From: Propioniciclava tarda
GTDB taxonomy: Bacteria; Actinomycetota; Actinomycetes; Propionibacteriales; Propionibacteriaceae
DNA length: 64,000 bases
Direction: 5' to 3'
NCBI RefSeq assembly: GCF_900182665.1
Contig: NZ_FXTL01000002.1
Coordinates: forward strand, 186,001-250,000
Positions within the stretch are counted from its first letter, which is position 1. Each line of letters begins with the position of its first letter. A model generated the notes under the pieces. It was not told the DNA's origin. It saw only the letters and a list, made by a program, of their open reading frames with translations, and did not search any database. This document shows positions 1 to 8,900 of this stretch, piece by piece. The position numbers and the translations under genes were made by a program.

Positions 1-77
1 GCTGGACGCTCAACGGCAACGTTTTCGAGCGCCAGATCGACGGGGGGGGGGGTAGCTCGAATGCTGCCGCTGTTTGA
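1..77 (+). pseudogene. 3' end of an Eco57I/PglX-type DNA adenine methylase, out of frame
   Basis: Read from base 3, the sequence gives WTLNGNVFERQID, then four glycines, then runs out at TGA 75-77. In family members as I remember them, a segment like WTLxGNVFxR directly precedes the LPLYEAKM block. That block is encoded just downstream from base 61, but in a different frame. The shift falls in the 11-G run at 42-52. With ten Gs this reading would pass straight into the gene at 61. The methylase core (NPPY motif) lies outside the window, so the family call rests on junction context. The gene is either phase-variable and currently off, or a sequencing error in the homopolymer. Confidence 0.6.
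42..52 (+). repeat. 11-nt poly-G tract, candidate phase-variation site
   Basis: Eleven consecutive G residues sit exactly where the upstream methylase frame (starting at base 3) must join the frame of the gene at 61. Losing one G (or gaining two) restores one continuous reading frame. Slippage of poly-G tracts switches the Streptomyces coelicolor pglX methylase on and off, which is a precedent in the same family. A homopolymer miscall is the main alternative. Confidence 0.7.
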
Positions 78-825
78 AGCCAAGATGATCCACCTCTACG
101 ACACCCGCTGGGCGACGTATGAGCCAGACGGGTCGATTCGGCCGATCACCGAGGACGAGAAGGCCGCCTACCTCCTTCCGATTCCCCGGTACTGGCTGAC
201 CGAGGCCGACGTAGATGCCTCATGGGGAAGCCGTAAGCCGACGGGTCCGTACTTCGCCTGGCGTGGGATTGCGCGAACCAGCGACGTGCGCACCGCAATC
301 GGCACGGTGATGCCTGCCGCCATCCCAGGCGGTGGGAACTTCGACATGGTGCTGGGGTGCGACCGCAACGAATTGCCCGGATTCGCCGCGGTCTTCTCCA
401 GCTTCGTGTTCGACTTTGTCGCCCGACAGAAGCTCAGCAACATGCATCTCCAGTTCAGCGTGGCCAAGCAACTCCCGATGGTGATGCCTGAGCAACTGGG
501 ATCGCTGGCGCTCCCTTTGGATCGCCCTCTGCGAGCCTGGGTTGCTCTGCGAGTCGATCGTCTGAACGGCTGGATCCCCGACACCGACCAGCGGGCGCAG
601 GTGCGAGCCGAACTGGATGCCCTGATGTTCCACGGCTACGGACTCACGCGTCCAGAAGTGTCGTACGTCATGGATACCTTCCCGATCGTGAAGCGCAAGG
701 ACGAGGCCGCCTATGGGAACTACCGGACCAAGGACCTGATCCTGTCCGCCTACGACGCGATGGCCGAGGCGAAGTCGTCAGGACGCACCTACCAGCAGCC
801 CTGGCCCCAGGAGGTTCACACATGA
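61..825 (+). CDS. C-terminal module A of Eco57I/PglX-type methylase (254 aa)
   Basis: The protein begins MLPLFEAKMIHLYDTRW, the conserved block that follows the catalytic half of Eco57I-like and BREX/DISARM methylases. It ends with DTFPIVKRKDEAAYGNYRTK followed by a YDAM helix, the usual family C-terminus. No methylase catalytic motif is present, so alone it is only the target-recognition/C-terminal part. It could start at ATG 61 as its own protein. More likely it is the continuation of the upstream gene, reached when the poly-G tract at 42-52 is in frame. Its stop overlaps the next start (ATGA), so it is co-translated with a second copy of the same module. Confidence 0.7.
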   Translation: MLPLFEAKMIHLYDTRWATYEPDGSIRPITEDEKAAYLLPIPRYWLTEADVDASWGSRKPTGPYFAWRGIARTSDVRTAIGTVMPAAIPGGGNFDMVLGCDRNELPGFAAVFSSFVFDFVARQKLSNMHLQFSVAKQLPMVMPEQLGSLALPLDRPLRAWVALRVDRLNGWIPDTDQRAQVRAELDALMFHGYGLTRPEVSYVMDTFPIVKRKDEAAYGNYRTKDLILSAYDAMAEAKSSGRTYQQPWPQEVHT

Positions 826-1724
826 CGCAGACGGTGGAGCGCATGCTGCCGCTCTACGAGGGGAAGATGGGCCTCCTTTACGACCACCGTTACGCCTCCT
901 TCAGGGGAGTCGGGGACACGGACATCGAGGCGAACCAGGAGCGCCAAGACGATTCGCTCGTGCTCCCGCGCTACTGGGTTCGCGAAGAAGTAGTTGCCGA
1001 TCGGCTCGTCAGGCGCACGTGGGGGTCCGAGGCCGCCCTGCTCGGCCACCGCCGGGTCGCGCGCAATACCGACGAGCGCACCATCATCGCGAGCTTCATC
1101 CCGTTCGGCGCGGCTTCCTACGGCTGGATCCTCAGTGCTGGTCCCGACGCGCGGGCGCTAGCGCTCCTGGTCGCCCAGTACAACTCGTTCGCGCTTGACT
1201 ACATCCTTCGCCAGTTCCTATCGCAGCCGTCGATCCCTCAAGGCACCTTCGGCCAACTGCCAACGCTCCCGCCGGATGTGTTCGCGAGGTTGGACCCGTT
1301 GGTCGGGAACGGTGTTGACTGGGTCGTCGATCGAGTGGCCGTCCTTGTCGGCTCAGGTATCGAGATGCACGCCTACGTCCGTGAGTTGGGCCGGGAGTAT
1401 TTGCTCCCTGTCGAGTGGGATCAGGAGCGCCGCGCAGCATGCCGGGTCGAGCTTGACGCAGCGATGTTCCTGCTCCTCGGCGTCGAGCGAGCTGACGTCG
1501 AACACATCATGGACACGTTCCCGATCGTCAAGCGGAAGGATGTGGCTGCGTTCGGCTCGTTCCGGACGAAGGAGCTGATCCTCGACGTCTACGACGCGAT
1601 GGAAGCCGCTATCGACGCTGGGCGGCCCTACGTCTCCCCGCTCGCTGACTTACTCGCTGGCGAGCAGGGTCGCGGCGCGATTTCGCCATACACGCAGGAG
1701 GAGAGTGAGTGCGCTCATGAGTGA
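822..1724 (+). CDS. C-terminal module B of Eco57I/PglX-type methylase (300 aa)
   Basis: This is a second free-standing C-terminal module. It starts MTQTVERMLPLYEGKMGLLY, so its ATG lies seven residues before the conserved LPLYEGKM block. It ends with the same block as its neighbour (DTFPIVKRKDVAAFGSFRTK, then a YDAM helix). The central 180 or so residues differ strongly from module A, as expected for alternative target-recognition domains. It overlaps module A by ATGA and mcrB by a few bases. I infer a duplicated, diverged specificity module that may pair with a separately encoded methylase core. It could instead be a recombination remnant, but the intact frame and coupling argue for expression. 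Confidence 0.65.
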   Translation: MTQTVERMLPLYEGKMGLLYDHRYASFRGVGDTDIEANQERQDDSLVLPRYWVREEVVADRLVRRTWGSEAALLGHRRVARNTDERTIIASFIPFGAASYGWILSAGPDARALALLVAQYNSFALDYILRQFLSQPSIPQGTFGQLPTLPPDVFARLDPLVGNGVDWVVDRVAVLVGSGIEMHAYVRELGREYLLPVEWDQERRAACRVELDAAMFLLLGVERADVEHIMDTFPIVKRKDVAAFGSFRTKELILDVYDAMEAAIDAGRPYVSPLADLLAGEQGRGAISPYTQEESECAHE

Positions 1725-3855
1725 GATCGCAAGCGAGCCGGTTCGACGGGGGCTCCTGATTCGTGCCGCACTGCAGGTGCTTGCGGAGGCGGGCGGTCCC
1801 GTCCCGAGGGCTGACGTCATTCGCCTCGTGGAGCAGCGAGTGCAGCTGACGCCGTACGAGCGTGCCCCGTTCCGGACGAACGACTCGCTGCGCAGATGGG
1901 AGAACCATCTGACATGGGCGAGTACCGATATGAAGGCTGCCGGTTGGATCGAGAAGACCCCTCAGGGTTGGCTGATAACCGACGCCGGTCGGGAGGCGCT
2001 CGCCACACACCCCGAGGACGGCGCGGGGCTAGATGTTGAGTCGGGACAGGCGTACCGCGATGCGCGCCGCGCGGACGCCCCTGAGACTCCTCGCTATCAG
2101 CGAATCCTGGAGGCGGCGCTGGATTTCCTGGAACCCGGCCAGTGGACCACTTACAGCGACATGGCAGCGGTCGCGAGCACGAATCCGCAGACTGTGGGCT
2201 ATGTCATGAGCGGTGCCTCCTCAGAAGGGGCGACGCATCGAGTGATCGGCAAGGACGGGCGCCCGTCAGCCGGATTCGTTTGGTCCGATGGGCGCCCCGG
2301 CACCCAGCGGGAGGCGCTGGAGGCCGAGGGAGTGCAGTTTGATTCGTCGGGAGTGGCGAGCGAAGCGCAGCACGTCCGGACCGAGGATCTGCGGGCATAT
2401 CTGGAGGAGCTTGGCGTCTTGGTCGCACCGCCACAGCGGGCCTGGCTCGTGCGCGGGTCGTCCGTGGACGGTCACGACTTGATCCCCACCTGGCGACAGG
2501 AGGGCTACGCGTCCCTACGGGCGGCCAAGCTGCGCGAAGTAGAACCGGGCATCGGGCGTCCTGAGCTCAAGGCGATCGTTGAGGAGGACTACTCGCAGAC
2601 CTCGTACGCGGCGAAGGCTGCGAAGCTCGACGAGTTCCACGCGTTCCTGTCACGCATCCAGGTCGACGACGTGATCGCCACCACCAGCCAGGGGAAGCTC
2701 TATCTGGGCACGGTTACCGGGCCGGCAGAGTATGTGAACTCCGCCGATGACCTGTCGAACCTGCGCCGGGCCGTGGCCTGGGCTCCCGACGGATTCGACT
2801 ACGCCGAGTTGCCGAGCGAGGTGAAGGCGCGTCTGCAGATTCAGTACGACGTCGTCGAGATGACCCAGCAGCTCGACCTGCTGGGGAAGTTGCTTGCCGC
2901 GCAAGCCACGGAGGTCGAGGACGACGAGCCTGCCCCGCCGGTGGTAGAGCGTGAACTGGCACTGCCGAACGCGACGGACGAACTCGCACGCCAGTTGAAT
3001 GTGGATCGGGCGTGGCTGCAGGAGTGCATCGAACTGCTCCGCGACCGGCCCCAGTTGATCTTCTATGGCCCGCCCGGCACGGGGAAGACGTATATCGCCC
3101 AACACCTGGCCGCGCACCTGGCCGGGGACAACGTGCGGCTGGTGCAGTTCCACCCTGCGTACTCCTACGAGGACTTCTTTGAGGGTTACCGGCCACTCGA
3201 ATCTGGCGGGTTCAAGCTGAAGCCCGGCCCGCTGCGCAAGACGGTGGACGCCGCACGCGAGAATCCGTCGACCCCGTACTTCTTGATCATCGACGAGATC
3301 AACCGCGGCAACCTGGCGAAGATCTTCGGCGAGCTGTACTTCCTGCTGGAGTACCGCAGCCAGAACGTCGACCTGCTGTACGCCACCGACGACGACATCG
3401 GGTTCACGCTGCCGGAGAACGTGTTCGTGATCGGAACGATGAATACCGCCGACCGGTCTATCGCGCTGGTGGACGCCGCGATGCGGCGCCGGTTCGCCTT
3501 CGTGCCGCTGCACCCGTCCGAGCCGCCTACCGACGGCGTGCTGCGGAGATGGCTCGGGGCATCCGGCTTGGACGTCGGCGTGGCTGACCTTCTGGACGAA
3601 CTGAACCGTCGGATCGAGGATCCGGGCTTCAAGATCGGGCCGTCCTACTTCATGCGCAAGGCAGTGCACGAGCCGGGCGGTCTCGAGCGGGCGTGGCGGA
3701 CGGCGATCCTGCCGCTCCTCGAGGAGCATCACTACGGCGACGGCATCGACGTGCGCGCCCGTTACGGGCTTGACGCGATTCGCGCCCGGGTGGCACGGGC
3801 ATCTGCGGCCGCGAACTCGGGGCCTGGTGATGGCGAACCCGCTGATCCTGCGTGA
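1717..3855 (+). CDS. mcrB: McrB-family AAA+ restriction NTPase with winged-helix and alkyltransferase-like domains
   Basis: This is the motor subunit of a McrBC-type modification-dependent restriction system. Numbered from the GTG at 1705 (716 aa): an Mrr-N-like winged helix at about 13-100; an alkyltransferase-like domain at about 128-213 (WTTYSDMA, HRVIGKDGR, FVWSDG) with no PCHR cysteine; a region at about 246-340 beginning AWLVRGSS that resembles EVE/PUA-type modified-base readers; then AAA+ with Walker A GPPGTGKT (455-462), Walker B FLIIDEINRGN and sensor GTMNTADRS. The N-terminal reader set is unusual for McrB. ATG 1717 and GTG 1705 both fit; AGGAGG lies at 1697-1702. It overlaps mcrC, its nuclease partner. 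Confidence 0.9.
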   Translation: MSEIASEPVRRGLLIRAALQVLAEAGGPVPRADVIRLVEQRVQLTPYERAPFRTNDSLRRWENHLTWASTDMKAAGWIEKTPQGWLITDAGREALATHPEDGAGLDVESGQAYRDARRADAPETPRYQRILEAALDFLEPGQWTTYSDMAAVASTNPQTVGYVMSGASSEGATHRVIGKDGRPSAGFVWSDGRPGTQREALEAEGVQFDSSGVASEAQHVRTEDLRAYLEELGVLVAPPQRAWLVRGSSVDGHDLIPTWRQEGYASLRAAKLREVEPGIGRPELKAIVEEDYSQTSYAAKAAKLDEFHAFLSRIQVDDVIATTSQGKLYLGTVTGPAEYVNSADDLSNLRRAVAWAPDGFDYAELPSEVKARLQIQYDVVEMTQQLDLLGKLLAAQATEVEDDEPAPPVVERELALPNATDELARQLNVDRAWLQECIELLRDRPQLIFYGPPGTGKTYIAQHLAAHLAGDNVRLVQFHPAYSYEDFFEGYRPLESGGFKLKPGPLRKTVDAARENPSTPYFLIIDEINRGNLAKIFGELYFLLEYRSQNVDLLYATDDDIGFTLPENVFVIGTMNTADRSIALVDAAMRRRFAFVPLHPSEPPTDGVLRRWLGASGLDVGVADLLDELNRRIEDPGFKIGPSYFMRKAVHEPGGLERAWRTAILPLLEEHHYGDGIDVRARYGLDAIRARVARASAAANSGPGDGEPADPA

Positions 3856-5050
3856 AGGTGACGGTCCGCGGCTGGTGGAGTTGCGGCGTCCGGTTGCGGA
3901 CGCCCTCGCCGCAGCTGGGACCGTGCAGCTCGGCTTGACGGACCGGCCGGGCTGGTGGGAAGTGTCGGCCGGCACCCAGATCGGCGTTGTCAGCGTCGAC
4001 GGGCTGCAGGTGGTCATTCAGCCCAAGATCGGCATCAAGCGGTTGGTGTTCCTCATGGGGTACGCGCGGCACCCAACCTTCTGGCGCGACGATCGAGTGC
4101 TGCTGGACTCGGATGCGGACCTCCCCGAGGCGCTGGCGGACGCCTTCGTGCGGCTCGCGCGTCGGGCGCTGGAGCAGGGACTGCTCAAGGGGTACGTGAC
4201 GGTGGACGAGACCCTGGCAGTGTTGCGCGGACGGGTCCGCGAGGCCGACCAGCTGCGGCGTCGGTGGGGGCGAAGCATCCCGCTCGAGGTTCGCTACGAC
4301 GAGTTCACCGTGGATATCGCCGAGAACCAGCTGCTGTTGGCGGCAGTCGAGCAGCTATTGCGGACGCCGCGGGTCGGCGTCCGGCATCGGGCGGGGTTGC
4401 AGCGGCTGCGGCTGCAGTTGGCGGATGTGACCGCCCCTGGGCGGGGCGGCGTCCGGCCTTCGTGGGTGGCGTCGCGGTTGAACGCGAAGTACGTGCCGGC
4501 GTTGGAGTTGGCGGAGTTGGTGCTGGCGGGGCGGTCGTTCGAGCAGCGGGTCGGGGACCTGGTGGTGTCGGGCTACCTGTTCAACATGGCGACAATCTTC
4601 GAGGACTTCGTGACGGTCGTGTTGCGGGAGGCGTTTCGGCCGTTCGGGGGTCGTTCGCGGTTGCAGTACCGCACCCATCTGGACGAGGCCGAGACGGTGC
4701 CGGTTCGTCCGGACTTCGTGTGGTTGGACACCGGCCTCCCGCGGGTAGTGGTGGACGCCAAGTACAAGGCAGAGAAGCCCAGCGGGTTTCCGCAGGCCGA
4801 CCTCTACCAGCTTCTTGCATACTGCACCGTCCTTGGCCTACCGGTCGGGCACCTGATCTACGCGAAGGGGTTCGAGGACGCGCGCGAGCACGCGGTGCGG
4901 CACGCCGGGGTTCGGATCGTCGCGCACACCCTGGATCTGCAAGCCGAGCCAGCCTCGCTGCTGCGAAGCGTGAGCGGCCTGGTTGACGAGATGCGGCCGA
5001 CGGTGGACCCGGCGGCGCCTGCCGGGCGGCAGGGGAGGGTGCCTTCATGA
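3830..5050 (+). CDS. mcrC: McrC-family restriction nuclease subunit
   Basis: This 406-aa protein is the PD-(D/E)xK nuclease partner that docks on McrB hexamers and cuts DNA. The N-terminal half is the McrC beta-rich region (GVVSVDGLQVVIQPKIG). The nuclease signature is near the C-terminus: VRPDFVW followed by RVVVDAKYK, giving the D...DxK set, then QADLYQLLAY. The start overlaps the end of mcrB by about 26 bp. I chose the first start (GTG 3827 or ATG 3830) that gives the normal N-terminus, since an earlier in-frame ATG lies deep inside mcrB. The stop overlaps the GIY-YIG gene as ATGA, so all three proteins are probably made in fixed ratio. Confidence 0.9.
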   Translation: MANPLILREGDGPRLVELRRPVADALAAAGTVQLGLTDRPGWWEVSAGTQIGVVSVDGLQVVIQPKIGIKRLVFLMGYARHPTFWRDDRVLLDSDADLPEALADAFVRLARRALEQGLLKGYVTVDETLAVLRGRVREADQLRRRWGRSIPLEVRYDEFTVDIAENQLLLAAVEQLLRTPRVGVRHRAGLQRLRLQLADVTAPGRGGVRPSWVASRLNAKYVPALELAELVLAGRSFEQRVGDLVVSGYLFNMATIFEDFVTVVLREAFRPFGGRSRLQYRTHLDEAETVPVRPDFVWLDTGLPRVVVDAKYKAEKPSGFPQADLYQLLAYCTVLGLPVGHLIYAKGFEDAREHAVRHAGVRIVAHTLDLQAEPASLLRSVSGLVDEMRPTVDPAAPAGRQGRVPS

Positions 5051-5865
5051 CCGCAGAGCAGGGGCCCACGGTGTCCTCGATCTCGTTGGCTGACGTCGTG
5101 GCCGTCGCCGGTCTCGCCCTGATCGACGTCCTGCTGATCAGGCACCCCTTGAGCAACGCCAGAGTGAGGGAGGCACTCGAGGCGGACCAGTTACGCCAGT
5201 ACACCAGCAGCCAGGGCGCCCGATTCCAGGGCCGGCAGCGCTTCTGGCTGGTCTTTCTTGGGGAGGAGGGCCGCAGTGCCCGCTATGTGGCCTGCTACGA
5301 GAACGCAGGCATCCTCACCCCCGGCAGCTTTGACTTGAGCGATGCGGCAGTTCTCCCTGACCTCGTCAACCGCCTTGTCGTCGACTGGGGGCCCGGGACC
5401 CGCAGTTGGTGGCAGAACGGGCCGACCGCGGTGAGCAAGCCTGTCCTCGCGATCATGGACCGAAGAGTCGAACACTTCCCAGGGTTCGAGAACCTCGTCC
5501 TGACGTTCCGGGAGCTTGAGATTGTCGTTATCGAGCCGCGCCGCTACGCGGAGTGGCATGCGGCCATGTCCTCGGTGAACGCCGTTTACCTCATCGTCGA
5601 CGCGCATACCGGCAAGCACTACGTCGGGTCTGCGTACGGCGTGGGAGGCCTGCTCGGCCGCTGGAAGGAGTACGTGGCCACGTACCACGGCCACAACGTG
5701 AACATGGTGGAGGGCGTGCGTGCCGATCCGTCCATGTTCCAGCGTTTCCAGTTCTCGGTCTTGCAGATCCTCCCGAAGAGCTCCACCGCGGACGAGGTCG
5801 TTGCCGTGGAGACCCTGTACAAGCGCAAGCTGCTCAGCAAGGAGTTCGGCCTCAACGCGAACTGA
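5047..5865 (+). CDS. GIY-YIG nuclease domain protein
   Basis: This 272-aa protein is coupled to mcrC by an ATGA overlap. The C-terminal third (about 178-272) is a GIY-YIG nuclease: NAVYLIVDAHTG then HYVGSAYG supply the GIY and YIG strands, GRWKEY supplies the catalytic arginine, and VAVETLYKRKL supplies the metal-binding glutamate. The first 170 residues are a domain I do not recognise (FWLVFLGEEGRSARYVACY). Catalytic residues look intact, so it should cut DNA. Its place as last gene of a methylase-module/McrBC transcript suggests an extra effector nuclease rather than a homing endonuclease, although such genes do occur alone. Confidence 0.8.
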   Translation: MTAEQGPTVSSISLADVVAVAGLALIDVLLIRHPLSNARVREALEADQLRQYTSSQGARFQGRQRFWLVFLGEEGRSARYVACYENAGILTPGSFDLSDAAVLPDLVNRLVVDWGPGTRSWWQNGPTAVSKPVLAIMDRRVEHFPGFENLVLTFRELEIVVIEPRRYAEWHAAMSSVNAVYLIVDAHTGKHYVGSAYGVGGLLGRWKEYVATYHGHNVNMVEGVRADPSMFQRFQFSVLQILPKSSTADEVVAVETLYKRKLLSKEFGLNAN

Positions 5866-5964
5866 TCCCTCGCCAGAATGCGAGACGCGCTGGCCGACCA
5901 AGGTTGTGCTGCGGCACTGACGCGTCCGACGGTGGATCGCTGCTCCCCGGAGTTGCCGCTCCGT

Positions 5965-8900
5965 TCATCCCAGGGGTGGTAATGAGACCATCAGGTCCGA
6001 GCGGGCGGGGTCCAGGTGGGTCGCAGCCCAGTCGCGGACGCTGGTCTCTTGCGAGAAGAGGATGACTTGGCGTTCCTTCGAGATGTCGTGCAGCAGCGAG
6101 AGCAGAGCCTCGGTCCGGGTGGCGTCGCACTGCACCGTCACATCGTCGAGGATCAGTGGCATGGTCTCGGCTGTTCCGAGGTGTTCCACGAGCGCGAGAC
6201 GTAGCAGCAAGAACGTTTGCTCGGCGGTGCCCTGAGAGAGGAGGGCGGCGTCGCGCCAGACGCCGGACCGTTCCTGCAGTTCCACGGCGAGTGTCTCTGG
6301 TGTGACGCGGGCGTCTTGGTAACGGCCGCCCGTCACCAAGGGAAGCCGTCGCCGGATCGCGGACTCAAGAACGGGGGTGATGGTGCGGTGCGCCTGCTGT
6401 TGGGCAGCTTCCAGGTGTTCGATCGCCAACTCGAGGGTGGCCTTCAACTCGATGAGGGAGTCCTTCTCCGACCGGCTTGCGGCGGCGAGTTCGACGGCCG
6501 CAGGCAGGTCGCCCTCCTGCTCGCGTAGGCGCACCAGTTGCCCCTCGGCGGTTGCTCTTCGGGTGACGCAGGCTTCGACCTGCGCGGAAGCGGACGCGAC
6601 GAGTTCGTCAGGGTTGGGGGGCAGGGATTGCGGCCGGTTACCGAGCCCTGCTGTGAGGGTGTCGACCTTCGTTGCGAGTTGCTCGAGGGTGGCGCCAGTC
6701 AGCAGTTGAGCGCGCAGCGAGCCGATCCGGTCCCGTTTCTGGTAGACGGCGGCGGCGTGGTCTTGGGCCTCCAGCCAGTCGCCGAGCCACTGCGCAGCGG
6801 CCTGCGCATCGTCGCTGGGATCGCCGCCCACGAGCCGTGCGGTCGCGAGTAGCTCGTCGGCGCGTGAGGCCCAGCGTTCGATAGCCGTCCGGTATGCGAC
6901 GTCAGCTGCGCTGCGCGCTTCCAGAGCGCGCGTCAGATCGGCACGACGGCTGGCTTGGGAGGCGATCTCCGCCCGGCGGTCACACGCCGCCTCGTAAAGG
7001 CGGTAGGCGGCGTCCGCCGCGTCGGCCTCCTCGCCCTCCGCGATTGGCGGTTGTTCGCCCTTCTCGCGCAGCGCATCGAGCAGTCTTGTCGCCGCTAATT
7101 GGGCTTCGCTCTGAAGCCGGGTCAGATCTGCGCGCTGCTGTTCGCCGAGCCTCCGGGCGCCGGCTCGCAGGTCGATGGCTTGGGCCAGCCGGTCGAGCTC
7201 CTCGGGGTTGGATGGCAGTCCGCGACGCGAGAGTTGCTCCGTGAGTTGAGCGTGCGCCGCGTCGAAGAGCGAGGCTCTTTGTTGCCAGTCGGACCTGCGG
7301 CTGGCGATCGCGGCCACTTGGTCAGACAGTGCCGGTTCGGTCGGCCTGTCACCGGGGGGAGGCAGATCGGTGGGTTCCGGTGCTTGAGGGGCCGGCGGAG
7401 GGGCGTCCATTTGGGGCACGCTGGGTGCACCGCCGTCGGTTGCACGCCGGGACCCGGTGCGCATCAGGAGGCCAGCGACGACGACAGCCACACCAAGAGC
7501 GGCGATGAGCGCGCCGATGAGCGGGTCGAGGAGAGTAGCGGCCAGCCCCGCCACGATGAGGGAAGCTCCGATCACCAGTAACCACTGGGGTGCGCCGAAT
7601 CGCGCAGCTCCCGAACTGAGCCCACGGCGTCCGACAGGCTCCCCACGAGTCGTGAGCGTCGCACGGTAGGCGTCCCAACTGCGGGCGTACTCGGCTTGCT
7701 CGGCGGCGTAGCGTTCGCGTGCTGTGGCGTACCAGGTGGCTGCTTGCTCGTGAGCTGCGGCTCTCGCCTGCCACGCCGACAGGTCGTGTGCGAACCGTTC
7801 CAGGGCCTGCGCGTGCCGGTTGCGCAACAGCGACTCGGTCTCGTCCTCACGGGGATCCCACGTGGGTCGCCGCAGCCGCAACCGGTTCGCGTGGCGTCGA
7901 AGTTCGTCGCTCTCCGCGTCGGGGAGCGCCTCGTCTGTGGCGGTCTCGAGGGGCAATTCCGTCCGAGAGGCGACTGCGGAGGTCGCGTGGTGGAACTGCT
8001 CCCACACTGCGCGTACCTGCGGATCGGGCGACGTGTCACCGTCCGGCGCCTGCGGAAGTGTCGCCAGTTGCGATTCGAGCGCGTCGACGGACGGCCCGGT
8101 CGGTGCTTCTGGTGGTTCGTCGCGCGCGAGGAAGGCAATTCGAGCATCCCGGACCTTCTTGAGAAGTTCGGGCGGGGCCGGTTCGCCAACGACTGTCGAG
8201 TCAGCCAGTTCGGCATCGTAACCCCGGATCTTGGCGATCCGGCTTTCCAGGGCGTCCACTTCGGCCCACTTCTGCCATGCCTGTGCTTGGGCGAGCGTGT
8301 TGCGCGCCTGAGTTTCATCACGGGCCAATTCGGCGACGCGGATAGTGGTTCGTCGAAGGTCATCGCGAGCGGCACGGAGCTTGTAGAGGGTGTCTTCGGC
8401 GTCTTGCAACTCTTCGATGGCCCGGCGCAGTGGACGCCTGCCGATCGAGAGACTGCCAACGCGGGTGGCGAGGTCGGCCTTGAGCGTGTCGAGTACCTCT
8501 TGGGCGGTCACATCGATGGCCTGGCTGGAGGTCGCGCGCTGGAGGTACTGCTGCAGTTCGTCGGACTGCTCCAGCACGCGCAGAATTTCGGCTTGTGGCA
8601 CGAACGTGGTGGCCCGCAGGGTTCCTCGGCTGAGCCCGAAGAGCTCGCCGACGTCGATGTCGTCCCAGTCGGTCGAAGAAAGCCCGAAGCGCCGCTCCAA
8701 CTCCGATCGGCTCAAGGGTTTAGGAGTCCCCGTGGGCAGGATCCGCGTCGTGCCGCCGACGAGGTCTTGGGTGATCGTCAGTCTGGTGCCGTCGTCGGTC
8801 GTGATCGCGCTGGTGACCTGCCAGCGCGAACCGCTCCAGGGTTTGTGTTTAGCCTTGAACTGCGCGTCGTCGCGTGTTCCTCGACCGCGCGATCGACGCC

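Noticed and set aside
2650-4017. Long minus-strand frame (455 aa) across mcrB/mcrC
   Set aside because: Arg/Val/His-rich antisense shadow of the two real genes; no motif, and high-GC codon bias opens such frames.
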